DNA of 64,000 nucleotides from Paraburkholderia sacchari (lineage in GTDB: Bacteria > Pseudomonadota > Gammaproteobacteria > Burkholderiales > Burkholderiaceae), in NCBI RefSeq assembly GCF_000785435.2, contig NZ_JTDB02000001.1, positions 1,020,499-1,084,498 of the forward strand, read 5' to 3'. The notes beneath the pieces are model-generated. The model had not been told where the DNA came from, searched no databases, and saw only the letters and a list, made by a program, of their open reading frames with translations. The translations under genes were made by a program, and so were the position numbers. Positions 19,501 to 26,844 of the stretch are shown here, piece by piece (the stretch's first letter is position 1; every line of letters begins with the position of its first letter).

Positions 19501-20329
19501 AAGCGCGCCCATTGACGAAGATGCCGACCTTGTCGTGAACGAGGCCGCCGGGATTGCGTCGATGCACAGTTTCGAGCGCGGCGCGGATGCCGGCAGCTTC
19601 CTGCATGAACTGATGGAGTGGGTTGCAAACGAGGGCTTCGCGGAAATCGCGCAAGACCGCGACACGGCGCGTTTGCGCGACATGATCGCGCGCCGTTGCA
19701 GCGTGCGCGGCTGGGATCGCTGGATCGACACGCTCACGCAGTGGATGCTGGAATTCATCAGCATGCCTTTGCATTTGCCGCCGATCGACGGCGAGGCCGT
19801 GCCGCCCGTCGAACTCTCGTCGCTCGATAAGCCGTCGTATATGGCCGAAATGGAGTTTTGGGTCGCGGTGCACAAGGTGGACACGAAGGAACTCGATGCG
19901 CTCGTCACGGCAATGACGCTGGATGGCGCCGCCCGCCCGCCGCTCGATGCGGCGCGGCTGAATGGCATGCTCAAGGGGTTCATCGACCTCGTGTTCATCC
20001 ACGAGGGCCGCTATTACGTGGCCGATTACAAATCGAACTGGCTCGGCCCCGACGACGCTTCCTATACGCCGGCAAAAATGCGCTCGCAAATCCTCCACTC
20101 GCGCTACGAATTGCAATACGTGCTGTATCTGTTCGCGCTCCATCGCCTGCTCAAATCGCGCCTGCCCGACTACGATTACGACCGCCACGTGGGCGGCGCG
20201 GTCTACCTGTTCCTGCGCGGCGGCCACTCGCCGAGCCAGGGCCTGCATTGCGAACGCCCGCCGCGCGAACTGATCGAGCGACTCGATGCGTTGTTCGAAC
20301 ATCGCGGCGCGCTGGGGGACGCAGCATGA
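16508..20329 (+). CDS. recB: RecBCD exonuclease V subunit beta, RecB helicase-nuclease
   Basis: 1273 residues with an SF1 helicase followed by a RecB-family nuclease. Walker A lies at about 31-38 (ASAGTGKT); motif II is ALIDEFQDTDPVQ; GDPKQAIYAFRGAD is motif III; VVTIHKSKGLEYPLVF and YVALTRARYA are motifs V and VI. The nuclease domain shows the His in SFLHELMEW, then GFIDLVF and VADYKSNWLG with the metal-binding Asp and catalytic Lys. It drives 3'-5' unwinding and degrades both strands until Chi. Its start overlaps the recC stop and its stop overlaps recD (both ATGA), giving a tight operon. Confidence 0.97.
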   Translation: MTPHSTPVDDMVADVLEPLRFPLHGSRLIEASAGTGKTFTIAMLYVRLVLGHGGHDETMDAHEGMRPLTPPEILVVTFTDAATKELRERIRARLIEAAEYFRALPEDIALRSPGTDLLHDLRDEYAPEQWPACARRLQLAAEWMDEAAVSTIHGWCNRMLSEHAFDSDSLFSQTLETDQTELRAEVVRDYWRTFMASLDAQGAGEVRAWFGSPDDLHGAIRGLLAHTELLPEAPAPEVALRDARERAQQALEALKAPWQAGVDEAQALIAAARAKKQFDAKKLNTRYCEMWFDKLREWANDPSITHPGFKDDAAVWTRLTPAGLAEIWKDGEPPAHSCFIAMETLREALAARPEAKLPILCHAARWVAQRFEQEETRRSQMGFDDLLTRLLAALKKPNGPRLAEIIRKQYPVALIDEFQDTDPVQYQIFDSVYDIEANRSETAIVLIGDPKQAIYAFRGADIYTYLRARRACAGRLYTLKKNFRSTRAMVDAVNRCFEAAELRPEGSGAFLFRGARGETNALPFVAADAHGRADELVAGDRALAALNIWWLPATEDGKPLSKTAYFASMAASCASEMVRLLNLGQAQAAGFEGEQGMKPLRPADMAVLVNNRDEARAIREALALRGVRSVYLSDRDSVYQTPQAEELRYWLGACAEPDDGRLVRSALATATLGLMWSELDALGSDEIAWEARVLQFRGYREVWRKKGVLPMLRRLLNDFHVPQRLLGQSAASGLNGERALTNLLHLAELLQQASTQLDGEHALIRYLDEQREDESAGGGGDARQLRLESDAGLVQVVTIHKSKGLEYPLVFLPFACAHRAVKEDDVPLKWHDESGDLHVTLEADPRVLVQADRERLGEDLRKLYVALTRARYATWIGYAPVQSVEASAFGYLVGGGAALPLDQSETLLETLRGSCVDIAVTQAPEPGNEVFVLQGPDEVRGQARTLPRRARMPWWIASYSSLKTVEGAQDAYAARAEEEARTAPDTRGEDVFLELLGASAPIDEDADLVVNEAAGIASMHSFERGADAGSFLHELMEWVANEGFAEIAQDRDTARLRDMIARRCSVRGWDRWIDTLTQWMLEFISMPLHLPPIDGEAVPPVELSSLDKPSYMAEMEFWVAVHKVDTKELDALVTAMTLDGAARPPLDAARLNGMLKGFIDLVFIHEGRYYVADYKSNWLGPDDASYTPAKMRSQILHSRYELQYVLYLFALHRLLKSRLPDYDYDRHVGGAVYLFLRGGHSPSQGLHCERPPRELIERLDALFEHRGALGDAA

Positions 20330-22614
20330 CGAAGCGACGTACCACGGCGGGGCGCGGGCCGAAGGACGGCATCGGCGTGACTGGCGATCTGTTTGCGCAA
20401 CTCGACGAACCGCTCGATGCGGGGCAGGTCGAGAGCGCGGAGGAGCCTGCACGCAGTGCCGCTCAGTCCAATATCGGTGCACGCGCAACCTCATTCGAGT
20501 CGTCGGCGCAGATGCTCGACACGCTCGGCCGTTGGGTCGAGCGCGGCTGGCTGCGCACGCTCGACGGCGCCTTTGCCCGTTTTCTGCTCGACGAAGCGCC
20601 GGGCGCGCCGCCGCTCTTGTTGCTGGCCGCAGCGCTTGCGAGTCATCAATTGGGACGCGGGCATGTTTGTCTCGACTTGCAGGCGACGCTCGATGATCCG
20701 GCGTTCGCGCTTTCCTTACCGCCCGACGGTCCGCAGTTGCCCACCGACGAACCGCCGCTGCCGCCTGCCGAAGTGCTGGCTGGCGTGACGCTCGCGCAGT
20801 GGCTGAACGCACTCGACGCACCCGACCTGGTCGGAAGCGGGCAGGGCAACACGCCGCTCGTGCTCGCCGGCACGCGTCTCTATTTGCGGCGCTACTGGCA
20901 GTACGAGCAGGACGTGCGCGCGGGCATCGAGGCGCGGCTCGCGCTGGGCGCACGGCTCGAGGCCGGGTTGCCCGCATCGCGCGCGCGCACGGCGCTCGAC
21001 ATCCTGTTCGAGCCGCGCCGCGCCGGTGCGAAAGGCGCGGACTGGCAGAAGCTCGCTTGTGCGCTCGCGGCGCGCAGCGCCTTCGGCATCATCACCGGTG
21101 GTCCTGGTACGGGCAAAACCACCACGGTTGTGAAATTACTCGCGCTGTTGCAGACGCTTGCGCTCGGCCAGGCTGCGGAGGGCGGGCGGCCGCTGCGGAT
21201 TCGTCTCGCCGCCCCCACCGGGAAGGCGGCGGCGCGCCTGAACGAATCGATCTCCGGCGCCGTCGCGCGGTTGCCGTTCGAGGCGCTCGCGCAGCAATTG
21301 GGCACGCAGCACGTGGACGCCACCATGCTGCGCGGCGCGATCCCCACCACAGTGACCACCTTGCACCGCGTGCTCGGCACGCGACCGGGCAGCCGGCGCT
21401 TTCGTCACGATGCGGGTAATCCGCTGCCCGTGGACGTGCTGGTGATCGACGAGGCCTCCATGGTCGACCTCGAGATGATGGCGGCCGTACTCGACGCCTT
21501 GCCGCCCACGGCGCGTCTCGTCCTGCTCGGCGACAAGGACCAATTGGCCTCGGTGGAGGCCGGCGCGGTGCTGGGCGAACTCTGCAACCGCGCGCGTGAA
21601 GGCCACTACACGCAAGCATCGTGCGCGTGGCTCGAAGCCGCGACGGGCGAACGGATCGAAGCCGCGATGCTCGACGCGCACGGCACGCCGCTCGATCAGG
21701 CGGTGGCGATGCTGCGCGAGAGCCACCGTTTCGCATCGGAAAGCGGGATCGGCTCGCTTGCCGAACTCGTCAACGTGGGCGACGCCACGGGCGTGGCGAA
21801 GATCTGGCGACACGGCTATGCGGATCTTGCACGGCTCATCTGTCCCGCGCACGACGATGCACCGCTGCGCGCGCTGATCGTCGACGGCATCGTGAGCGGT
21901 ACAGCAGACGAAGGTGAAGGTGCACGCGAGCGGCACGAGAACGCTGCGCAGCGGCGCGGCTACCGGCATTACCTGCTCGCGATGGGCGCATTGCGTCCCG
22001 CGCCGGGTGCGTCGCCCGAGGCGTTGTCCGAATGGGCGGCGGCGGTGTTGAAGGCGCACACCGAGTTCCAACTGCTGTGCGCGTTGCGGCGCGGCGCATG
22101 GGGCGTGGACGGGCTCAACCGGCGCGTCGCGCGGATTCTGCACGACGAGGGCCTGATCGAGCCGCTCGGGGACTGGTACGCGGGCCGGCCAGTGCTCGTC
22201 ACGCACAACGATTACGAGCTGGGCTTGATGAATGGCGATATCGGCATCGCGCTGGATTTGCCGGTGGCGGCTGGCGCGCCCCCGGTGCTGCGCGTGGCGT
22301 TTCCGGCCGGAGATGGTACGGGCGGCGTGAAATGGGTGTCGCCGAGCCGCTTGCAGGGTGTCGAGACCGTGTTCGCCCTGACTGTCCACAAGTCCCAGGG
22401 TTCGGAGTTTACGCACGCGGCGCTCGTGCTGCCCGATACCTACAGTCCGATTCTCACGCGCGAACTCGTCTATACCGGCATCACCCGGGCGCGCGCGTTT
22501 CTTACGCTGGCGCTTCCCGAAGGGCGTTCAGTGCTCGACCGCGCGGTGCAGGCGAAGGTCCAGCGCGCGAGCGGCTTGATGGCGGGTCTTGCGCACGATG
22601 CCGCGGCTGCCTGA
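20326..22614 (+). CDS. recD: RecBCD exonuclease V subunit alpha, RecD helicase
   Basis: 762 residues, the 5'-3' helicase of RecBCD. An N-terminal domain that contacts RecC precedes Walker A at about residues 257-266 (ITGGPGTGKTTT), motif II in VLVIDEASMVDLEMM, GDKDQLASVEAG and the C-terminal FALTVHKSQGSEF and YTGITRAR motifs. It is longer than E. coli RecD (about 608 aa); extra length lies in a charged N-terminal leader and in inserts around residues 420-560. The ATG overlaps the recB TGA. A strong hairpin lies 56 bases after the stop. Confidence 0.96.
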   Translation: MTKRRTTAGRGPKDGIGVTGDLFAQLDEPLDAGQVESAEEPARSAAQSNIGARATSFESSAQMLDTLGRWVERGWLRTLDGAFARFLLDEAPGAPPLLLLAAALASHQLGRGHVCLDLQATLDDPAFALSLPPDGPQLPTDEPPLPPAEVLAGVTLAQWLNALDAPDLVGSGQGNTPLVLAGTRLYLRRYWQYEQDVRAGIEARLALGARLEAGLPASRARTALDILFEPRRAGAKGADWQKLACALAARSAFGIITGGPGTGKTTTVVKLLALLQTLALGQAAEGGRPLRIRLAAPTGKAAARLNESISGAVARLPFEALAQQLGTQHVDATMLRGAIPTTVTTLHRVLGTRPGSRRFRHDAGNPLPVDVLVIDEASMVDLEMMAAVLDALPPTARLVLLGDKDQLASVEAGAVLGELCNRAREGHYTQASCAWLEAATGERIEAAMLDAHGTPLDQAVAMLRESHRFASESGIGSLAELVNVGDATGVAKIWRHGYADLARLICPAHDDAPLRALIVDGIVSGTADEGEGARERHENAAQRRGYRHYLLAMGALRPAPGASPEALSEWAAAVLKAHTEFQLLCALRRGAWGVDGLNRRVARILHDEGLIEPLGDWYAGRPVLVTHNDYELGLMNGDIGIALDLPVAAGAPPVLRVAFPAGDGTGGVKWVSPSRLQGVETVFALTVHKSQGSEFTHAALVLPDTYSPILTRELVYTGITRARAFLTLALPEGRSVLDRAVQAKVQRASGLMAGLAHDAAAA

Positions 22615-22669
22615 GGGTGGATCGGCGGGTTGCCGGGCCGGAGTTTCTTGTCCGATAACGAGAAAATAA

Positions 22670-22707
22670 AACGCTCGAGCCGCGCGGGCGTGCGCGGCTC
22701 GAGCGTT
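22670..22707 (-). terminator. Strong terminator between recD and ohr
   Basis: A perfect 16-bp stem (arms 22670-22685 and 22692-22707, beginning AACGCTCGAGCC) closes a 6-base loop. On the minus strand it is followed by TTATTTTC, so it terminates ohr. It should also stop recD transcripts from the other side, though without a good T-run there. Confidence 0.85.
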
Positions 22708-22741
22708 CCGATCGGAAATCGAGAAAATAACCGGCGCGTCG

Positions 22742-23167
22742 TTAAACGATTGTCAGGGTGACGTCGATGTTGTTGCGCGTGGCGTTCGAATACGGGCACA
22801 CGATATGGGCCTTGTCGACGAGCGCCTGGGCGGCGGCACGGTCCATGCCCGGCAGGGAGATGCGCAGTTCGACTTCGATGCCGAACCCGTTGGGGATCGC
22901 GCCAATGCCCACGCGGCCGGTGATGGAAGCGTCGGCCGGCATGGCGATCTTGTCGCGCGCAGCGACAAACTTCATCGCACCAATGAAGCAGGCGCTATAA
23001 CCAGCCGCAAACAGTTGTTCGGGGTTGGCGCCGTCGCCGCCCGCGCCGCCCAGCTCGCGCGGCGTGGTGAGCTTGAAGTCGAGATGGCTTGCAGGCACCA
23101 CGGCACGGCCATCGCGGCCACCGGTTGCGGTTGCTTCGGCGGTGTAGAGGACTTTTTCGATCGACAT
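22742..23167 (-). CDS. ohr: Organic hydroperoxide resistance protein Ohr (OsmC family)
   Basis: 141 residues, the standard Ohr length. The thiol peroxidase cysteines are Cys60 (YSACFIGA) and Cys124 (HIVCPYSN); the conserved Arg and Glu that activate the reactive Cys are in TPRELGG and NPEQLF. Ohr reduces organic and fatty-acid hydroperoxides with lipoyl proteins as reductant. AGGAG lies just ahead of the start on the minus strand. Ohr is usually controlled by the MarR-type OhrR; here the adjacent regulator is a TetR-family protein, and a copy of its presumed operator lies about 200 bases upstream. Confidence 0.95.
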   Translation of the reverse strand: MSIEKVLYTAEATATGGRDGRAVVPASHLDFKLTTPRELGGAGGDGANPEQLFAAGYSACFIGAMKFVAARDKIAMPADASITGRVGIGAIPNGFGIEVELRISLPGMDRAAAQALVDKAHIVCPYSNATRNNIDVTLTIV

Positions 23168-23366
23168 GACGAACTCTCCTGGGTGAGGTCTGCAGCAAAT
23201 AGCGCTGCGGGTATGAATCGGCGTGAAACAGTGTGAGTCGGTGCGACTCGGGCTGAATCATTAGTCGTCCAGACTGGATGTGTCTTCGCGACGAACGATG
23301 CTACGGCGTTACAGCGACGATAACGATCATACGTGGCGCTCGCGTGATCATCGCCGCCTTGTTGTT

Positions 23367-23384
23367 ATCTACTAATAGATAGAT
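23367..23384. promoter_or_regulatory. Probable TetR operator upstream of ohr
   Basis: ATCTACTAATAGATAGAT is an imperfect palindrome, extended by TT and AA on its flanks. It agrees at 14 of 18 positions with the site 13 bases upstream of the tetR start (24033-24050). Shared sites in front of both genes suggest one regulator. Confidence 0.6.
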
Positions 23385-23395
23385 AACTTGCGCTG

Positions 23396-23417
23396 CAAAA
23401 AGGCGGCAAGCCGCCTT
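23396..23417 (-). terminator. Terminator of the tetR gene
   Basis: On the minus strand, AAGGCGG, a CTTG loop and CCGCCTT are followed directly by TTTGC, so five T residues close the structure. It lies 37 bases beyond the regulator's stop codon. Confidence 0.75.
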
Positions 23418-23453
23418 CGCACAAATATTTCCAATCGTCCCTGATTGTCTCTA

Positions 23454-24020
23454 TCAGGGAACGGCTTTCCACATTGCTTCCACGTCTTCGAGCCGCGCCT
23501 TCGTATGAAACAGGCGGCTAGCCAGTACGCTGCCCTGCAGTGCCGCGAATAACGTGCGCGCCGCGCTTTCGGGCTTGCCGCGCGCAACCAGCGTGCCTTC
23601 CTCTACGCCTTGCGCCAGCACCTTCGCGAGCCACGATTCGTTGGCCCGGAAGAACGCTTGCACGGCCTCGCGCACCGTCTCGGGCAGCGTTCCGATGTCG
23701 GCGGCCAGCATGCCGCACAGGCAGATCTGGTCGCCGTTGCCAAGCGTCTTGCCGAACATGCGCGTGTACTTTGTGAGCTTCTCGTTCGCGGGTAGCGCCG
23801 GGTCCACTGCCTGCAAGGCGCGCATGACTTCGCCACTGTACTGATTCACCGCTTCGAGCACGAGGTCGTCTTTCGACGGGAAGTAATAGTGAATGCTGGA
23901 CGTTTTCACACCCACGAGTTCCGAAAGGTCGCGGTAGCTAAAGCCGTTATAGCCCCGCAGCATCATCAACGTGATGGCGTGGTCCAACACCTGCTCGCGT
24001 ACGGTCAACTTCGTTTCCAT
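23454..24020 (-). CDS. TetR family regulator, NemR-like
   Basis: 188 residues from METKLTVREQV. The N-terminal helix-turn-helix (about 8-55) reads GFSYRDLSELVGVKTSSIHYYF, a clear TetR domain. The ligand domain has Cys100 and Cys102 in ICLCGMLAADIG, a motif also seen around the redox-sensitive Cys of NemR, which senses bleach and reactive electrophiles. I infer it represses ohr and itself: matching 18-bp inverted repeats lie before both genes. A longer start at 24056 would translate through the operator and is unlikely. An exporter gene lies 114 bases upstream on the same strand. Confidence 0.88.
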   Translation of the reverse strand: METKLTVREQVLDHAITLMMLRGYNGFSYRDLSELVGVKTSSIHYYFPSKDDLVLEAVNQYSGEVMRALQAVDPALPANEKLTKYTRMFGKTLGNGDQICLCGMLAADIGTLPETVREAVQAFFRANESWLAKVLAQGVEEGTLVARGKPESAARTLFAALQGSVLASRLFHTKARLEDVEAMWKAVP

Positions 24021-24032
24021 GGGCTGCAATTT

Positions 24033-24050
24033 ATCTACTGGAAGGTAGAT
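24033..24050. promoter_or_regulatory. Autoregulatory TetR operator
   Basis: ATCTACTGGAAGGTAGAT has perfect 6-bp arms around a 6-base spacer, 13 bases upstream of the regulator's ATG. It matches the ohr-side site at 23367-23384. Confidence 0.65.
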
Positions 24051-24134
24051 TGTCAAGTGAGGAAACGAAATTTAATTTCCTTTGCTCATCGTCGCTCCGT
24101 GGCGCTTCATGCTGCGCCACGGATTAGCCACGCT

Positions 24135-24770
24135 TCAGAGCCCCCGCCGGCCCGCGCTGAGGATCAGCCGCAAGCCGAGCGCAGCGATCGCACCCGCCGC
24201 AACGCGGTCAATCCAGCACTTCGCGCGCAGATACAGGTCGCGTGGGCGTTGGCTCGAAAAGCAGAGCGCGACCACGGTGTACCAGCCGGTTTCGATCGCG
24301 AACACGAGTGGCGGCAGCGCGAAATAGCACCAGAGCGGCGGATGCTGCGGGAGCAGCGCCACGAAGATGCTGCCGTAAGCCACAGCCGTTTTTGGGTTGC
24401 TCAACTGGGTCGTCAGGCCGGTCCAGAACGATTTGCCCGGACGCGTGCCCTGCGTCTCGCCTTTGCCCATCGTCACGGGCTGGCCCGCGCCGCGCCAGAT
24501 GCGCGTGGCGATGTAGACGAGGTAGAGGCCGCCGGCGATCTTGAGCCCCGCGTAGAGCCATGCGACGGTGGAGAGGAGCGTGTAGAGCCCCGCGAGCGCA
24601 ATGCCCGCAAAACAGATCGCGCCGATGCCCATGCCGAACGCAGTGGCGACGCCGTCCCGTCGCGACAGGCCAATCGCGTTGCGCGCGACCATCACGAAGC
24701 TGGGGCCGGGACTCATCGCGCCGAGCAGGACGGCGGCGAGAATGCTGAGGACAGCGGTAGCGGGGGACAT
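24135..24770 (-). CDS. LysE/RhtB family amino-acid exporter
   Basis: 211 residues with five to six hydrophobic helices. The N-terminus AAVLLGAMSPGPSFVMVARNA holds the hallmark PGPS of the family, and TTQLSNPKTAVAYGSIF holds the conserved NPK motif. LysE/RhtB proteins export basic amino acids, threonine, homoserine or related compounds using the proton gradient. The substrate cannot be assigned. The start at 24770 gives the usual N-terminus; an upstream ATG at 24818 adds a charged leader. It lies between two TetR genes on the same strand and may be cotranscribed with the NemR-like regulator downstream. Confidence 0.9.
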   Translation of the reverse strand: MSPATAVLSILAAVLLGAMSPGPSFVMVARNAIGLSRRDGVATAFGMGIGAICFAGIALAGLYTLLSTVAWLYAGLKIAGGLYLVYIATRIWRGAGQPVTMGKGETQGTRPGKSFWTGLTTQLSNPKTAVAYGSIFVALLPQHPPLWCYFALPPLVFAIETGWYTVVALCFSSQRPRDLYLRAKCWIDRVAAGAIAALGLRLILSAGRRGL

Positions 24771-24878
24771 GGCGGGCCGGTTGCGCGAGGAACAAGTTTT
24801 TAACACTAGCACGCGCATAGGCGCTTCGCACGGGCCAATTGACGATGCTCGAGTGCGAAAGTGTTCATCGAGCAGGCA

Positions 24879-25595
24879 TCAAGCCCCGTGCGCGTCGCGC
24901 TCCCGGCTCCAGTGTTCGAGCAACACGCGCGTTTGCTCGCCGATGTTCGCCTTGAGAAACTCGGCTTTTGCGGCGTCGATGTCTTTCCATTCGAGCATCG
25001 TGAGCGTCGAGCGGCGCGCAACGTAGAAGAGCAGAAACTGCCCGTAAAGACTGAACATGCGCACGATGGTGAGTGGATCATCGGCGGCGAGGCCCGTGAT
25101 GCGGGCCAGCAGTGCCGAGTTCACTGCGTTCAGCGGCATGCGCACGCGCTCGCGCAGCACTTCGGTGCCGATTTCGGGCTCGCCGCCCCCTTGCTCGCGC
25201 GCGAAAAAGAGCCGCTGGTCCGGCTCGCAGTGCTTCACGAAAGTGCGGTCGGCCACGGTGCGCTGGATGTCGAGAAACGCTTCGATGAGCACTGGGGTGT
25301 CGGCGTTGCGCTCGAGCGCCGCGCGGGCGCGCAGCACGGCGGGCTCGAAGGCCTCCCACGAGGCGTCGGCGAGCGACTCGGCGCATGCGCGGTAAAGCCC
25401 TTCCTTGTTCTCGAAGTAGTACTGCAGCGCCGGTGCGTTGACGCCGGCGCGCGCCGCGATGTCCCGCGTCGAGGCGCCCTCGAAGCCGTGCTGCCCAAAC
25501 AGGCTGATGGCGGCTTCGATGATCTTGCGGCGCGTTTCGTCGCCGCGCGCATAGCCGCCCGCCGCCGGGCGGCGCAATCGTTTCGGTTCGTTCAT
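24879..25595 (-). CDS. TetR family regulator with CecR-type C-terminal domain
   Basis: 238 residues. The TetR DNA-binding domain (about 22-68) includes RRKIIEAAISLFGQHGF and TRDIAARAGVNAPALQYYF. The rest matches the CecR/YbiH (DUF1956) type, with LRERVRMPL and MFSLYGQFLLF as recognisable blocks. CecR in E. coli controls membrane transport genes and drug sensitivity. It is divergent from an EmrA-EmrB-OMF operon, with two tandem operator-like repeats between them, so it very likely represses that operon and itself. The start is taken at MNEPKRLRR; an ATG at 25616 would add seven residues. Confidence 0.9.
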   Translation of the reverse strand: MNEPKRLRRPAAGGYARGDETRRKIIEAAISLFGQHGFEGASTRDIAARAGVNAPALQYYFENKEGLYRACAESLADASWEAFEPAVLRARAALERNADTPVLIEAFLDIQRTVADRTFVKHCEPDQRLFFAREQGGGEPEIGTEVLRERVRMPLNAVNSALLARITGLAADDPLTIVRMFSLYGQFLLFYVARRSTLTMLEWKDIDAAKAEFLKANIGEQTRVLLEHWSRERDAHGA

Positions 25596-25635
25596 AAGCA
25601 TCCGGTTAGCGCCCACGCTTTCGGAAATATATCAC

Positions 25636-25663
25636 TTGACACAATTTTTCCGAATGGAATAAT
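25636..25663 (+). promoter_or_regulatory. Promoter of the emrAB-OMF operon
   Basis: TTGACA at 25636-25641 and AATAAT at 25658-25663 are 16 bases apart, placing the start near 25670, about 38 bases before emrA. A minus-strand -10 (TATATT, 25626-25631) with TTCGGA 17 bases away could serve the regulator. Both overlap or touch the operators. Confidence 0.6.
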
Positions 25664-25680
25664 TTTGCCAATTGGAATAA
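25645..25680. promoter_or_regulatory. Two tandem 18-bp operators, presumably for the CecR-like regulator
   Basis: TTTTTCCGAATGGAATAA (25645-25662) is directly followed by TTTTGCCAATTGGAATAA (25663-25680), 15 of 18 positions identical. Each carries a small palindrome (TTCC-GAAT-GGAA; CCAATTGG). They cover the -10 and start site of the efflux operon. Confidence 0.7.
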
Positions 25681-25707
25681 TTTCGATCACTTGGGGTTCA
25701 GGCAAAC

Positions 25708-26844
25708 ATGTCTACGACTGCGAGGGCATCGGGGCGCGAAGCGTCGAGCGATGCCGTTTCGGCTGAAAAGCGCCGCACGAAGCGCATCGTGCTGGTGGGG
25801 CTCGGGCTCGTGGCGCTGGTTGCCGCGGCGGCATGGGGCGGCCACTGGTGGCTGGTCGGCCGTTTCATCGAGAGCACCGACGACGCTTATTTGAAGGCCG
25901 ATAGCGTGACGATCGCGCCGAAGGTGAACGGCTATGTCACTGACGTTTATGTCGCTGACAACCAGGCGGTGAAGGCCGGCGACCCGCTCGTGAAGCTCGA
26001 CGCACGCCAGTATCAGGTCGCACTCGATCAGGCGAACGCGACCGTGGACGCACGCAATGCGGACATCCAGCATGCCGAGGCGCAGCTCGCGCAACAGCAT
26101 GCCAACATCGCCCAGACCCAGGCGCAGCAGGAAGTGGGGCGCGTGAACCTGCGCCACGCGCAAGACCAGGTGGCGCGCTATGCGCCGCTTACGGCAATAG
26201 GCGCGGAAACCGCCGATCGTCTCGCGGAACTCAAAAGCCAGCGCGATCAGGCCCAGGCCACGCTGGCCGCCGACACCGCCGCCGTGGAATCCGCGCGCTC
26301 GCAGATCGCCGCGCTCACCGCACAGATCGCACAGGCACGCGCGCAACTCGAAGCGGCGCGCGCCAACGCCGCGCAGGCGCAACTCGATCTGGACAACACC
26401 GTGGTGAAGAGCGCGCTCGCGGGCCGCGTGGGCGACCGCACGGTTCGCGTGGGCCAGTATGTGCAGCCCGGTACGCGCATGCTCACCGTGGTGCCGGTGC
26501 AGCAGACTTACCTCACCGCAAATTTCAAGGAAACGCAGATTGGCCGCATGCGCGTGGGCCAACGCGTCGAGATGCATGTCGACGCACTGCCGGGTCATAC
26601 GTTGCACGGCGTGGTGGACAGCTTCTCTCCGGGCACCGGCGCGCAATTCGCGCTGCTGCCGCCCGAGAACGCCACCGGCAACTTCACGAAGATCGTGCAG
26701 CGCGTGCCGGTGCGCATCCGTGTCGATACCGGACCCGAAACGCGCGGCGTGCTGCTGCCCGGCATGTCCGTAACCGTGGACGTCGACACGCGCTCCGCTC
26801 GCGCGGACGATCGCCGCATCGATGCCGAGAACCACCGTGGCTGA
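25708..26844 (+). CDS. emrA: HlyD/EmrA family membrane fusion protein
   Basis: 378 residues. A cytoplasmic head of about 30 residues, one transmembrane helix (about 31-50), a biotinyl-lipoyl-like half (DAYLKADSVTIAPKVNGYV), a long alpha-helical hairpin (about 100-230) rich in Ala, Gln and Glu, then the second lipoyl half and beta-barrel (DNTVVKSALAGRVGDRTVRVG). This is the EmrA pattern. It bridges the MFS pump in the inner membrane to the outer-membrane channel encoded two genes downstream, for export of hydrophobic drugs or toxic acids. Its end overlaps the emrB start by 23 bases. Confidence 0.94.
   Translation: MSTTARASGREASSDAVSAEKRRTKRIVLVGLGLVALVAAAAWGGHWWLVGRFIESTDDAYLKADSVTIAPKVNGYVTDVYVADNQAVKAGDPLVKLDARQYQVALDQANATVDARNADIQHAEAQLAQQHANIAQTQAQQEVGRVNLRHAQDQVARYAPLTAIGAETADRLAELKSQRDQAQATLAADTAAVESARSQIAALTAQIAQARAQLEAARANAAQAQLDLDNTVVKSALAGRVGDRTVRVGQYVQPGTRMLTVVPVQQTYLTANFKETQIGRMRVGQRVEMHVDALPGHTLHGVVDSFSPGTGAQFALLPPENATGNFTKIVQRVPVRIRVDTGPETRGVLLPGMSVTVDVDTRSARADDRRIDAENHRG

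Noticed and set aside
16346..20977. Very long open frame (about 1540 codons) on the minus strand opposite recB
   Set aside because: It is the complement of recB/recD; GC-rich third positions keep the opposite strand open. Its translation is Arg/His-rich with no recognisable domain.
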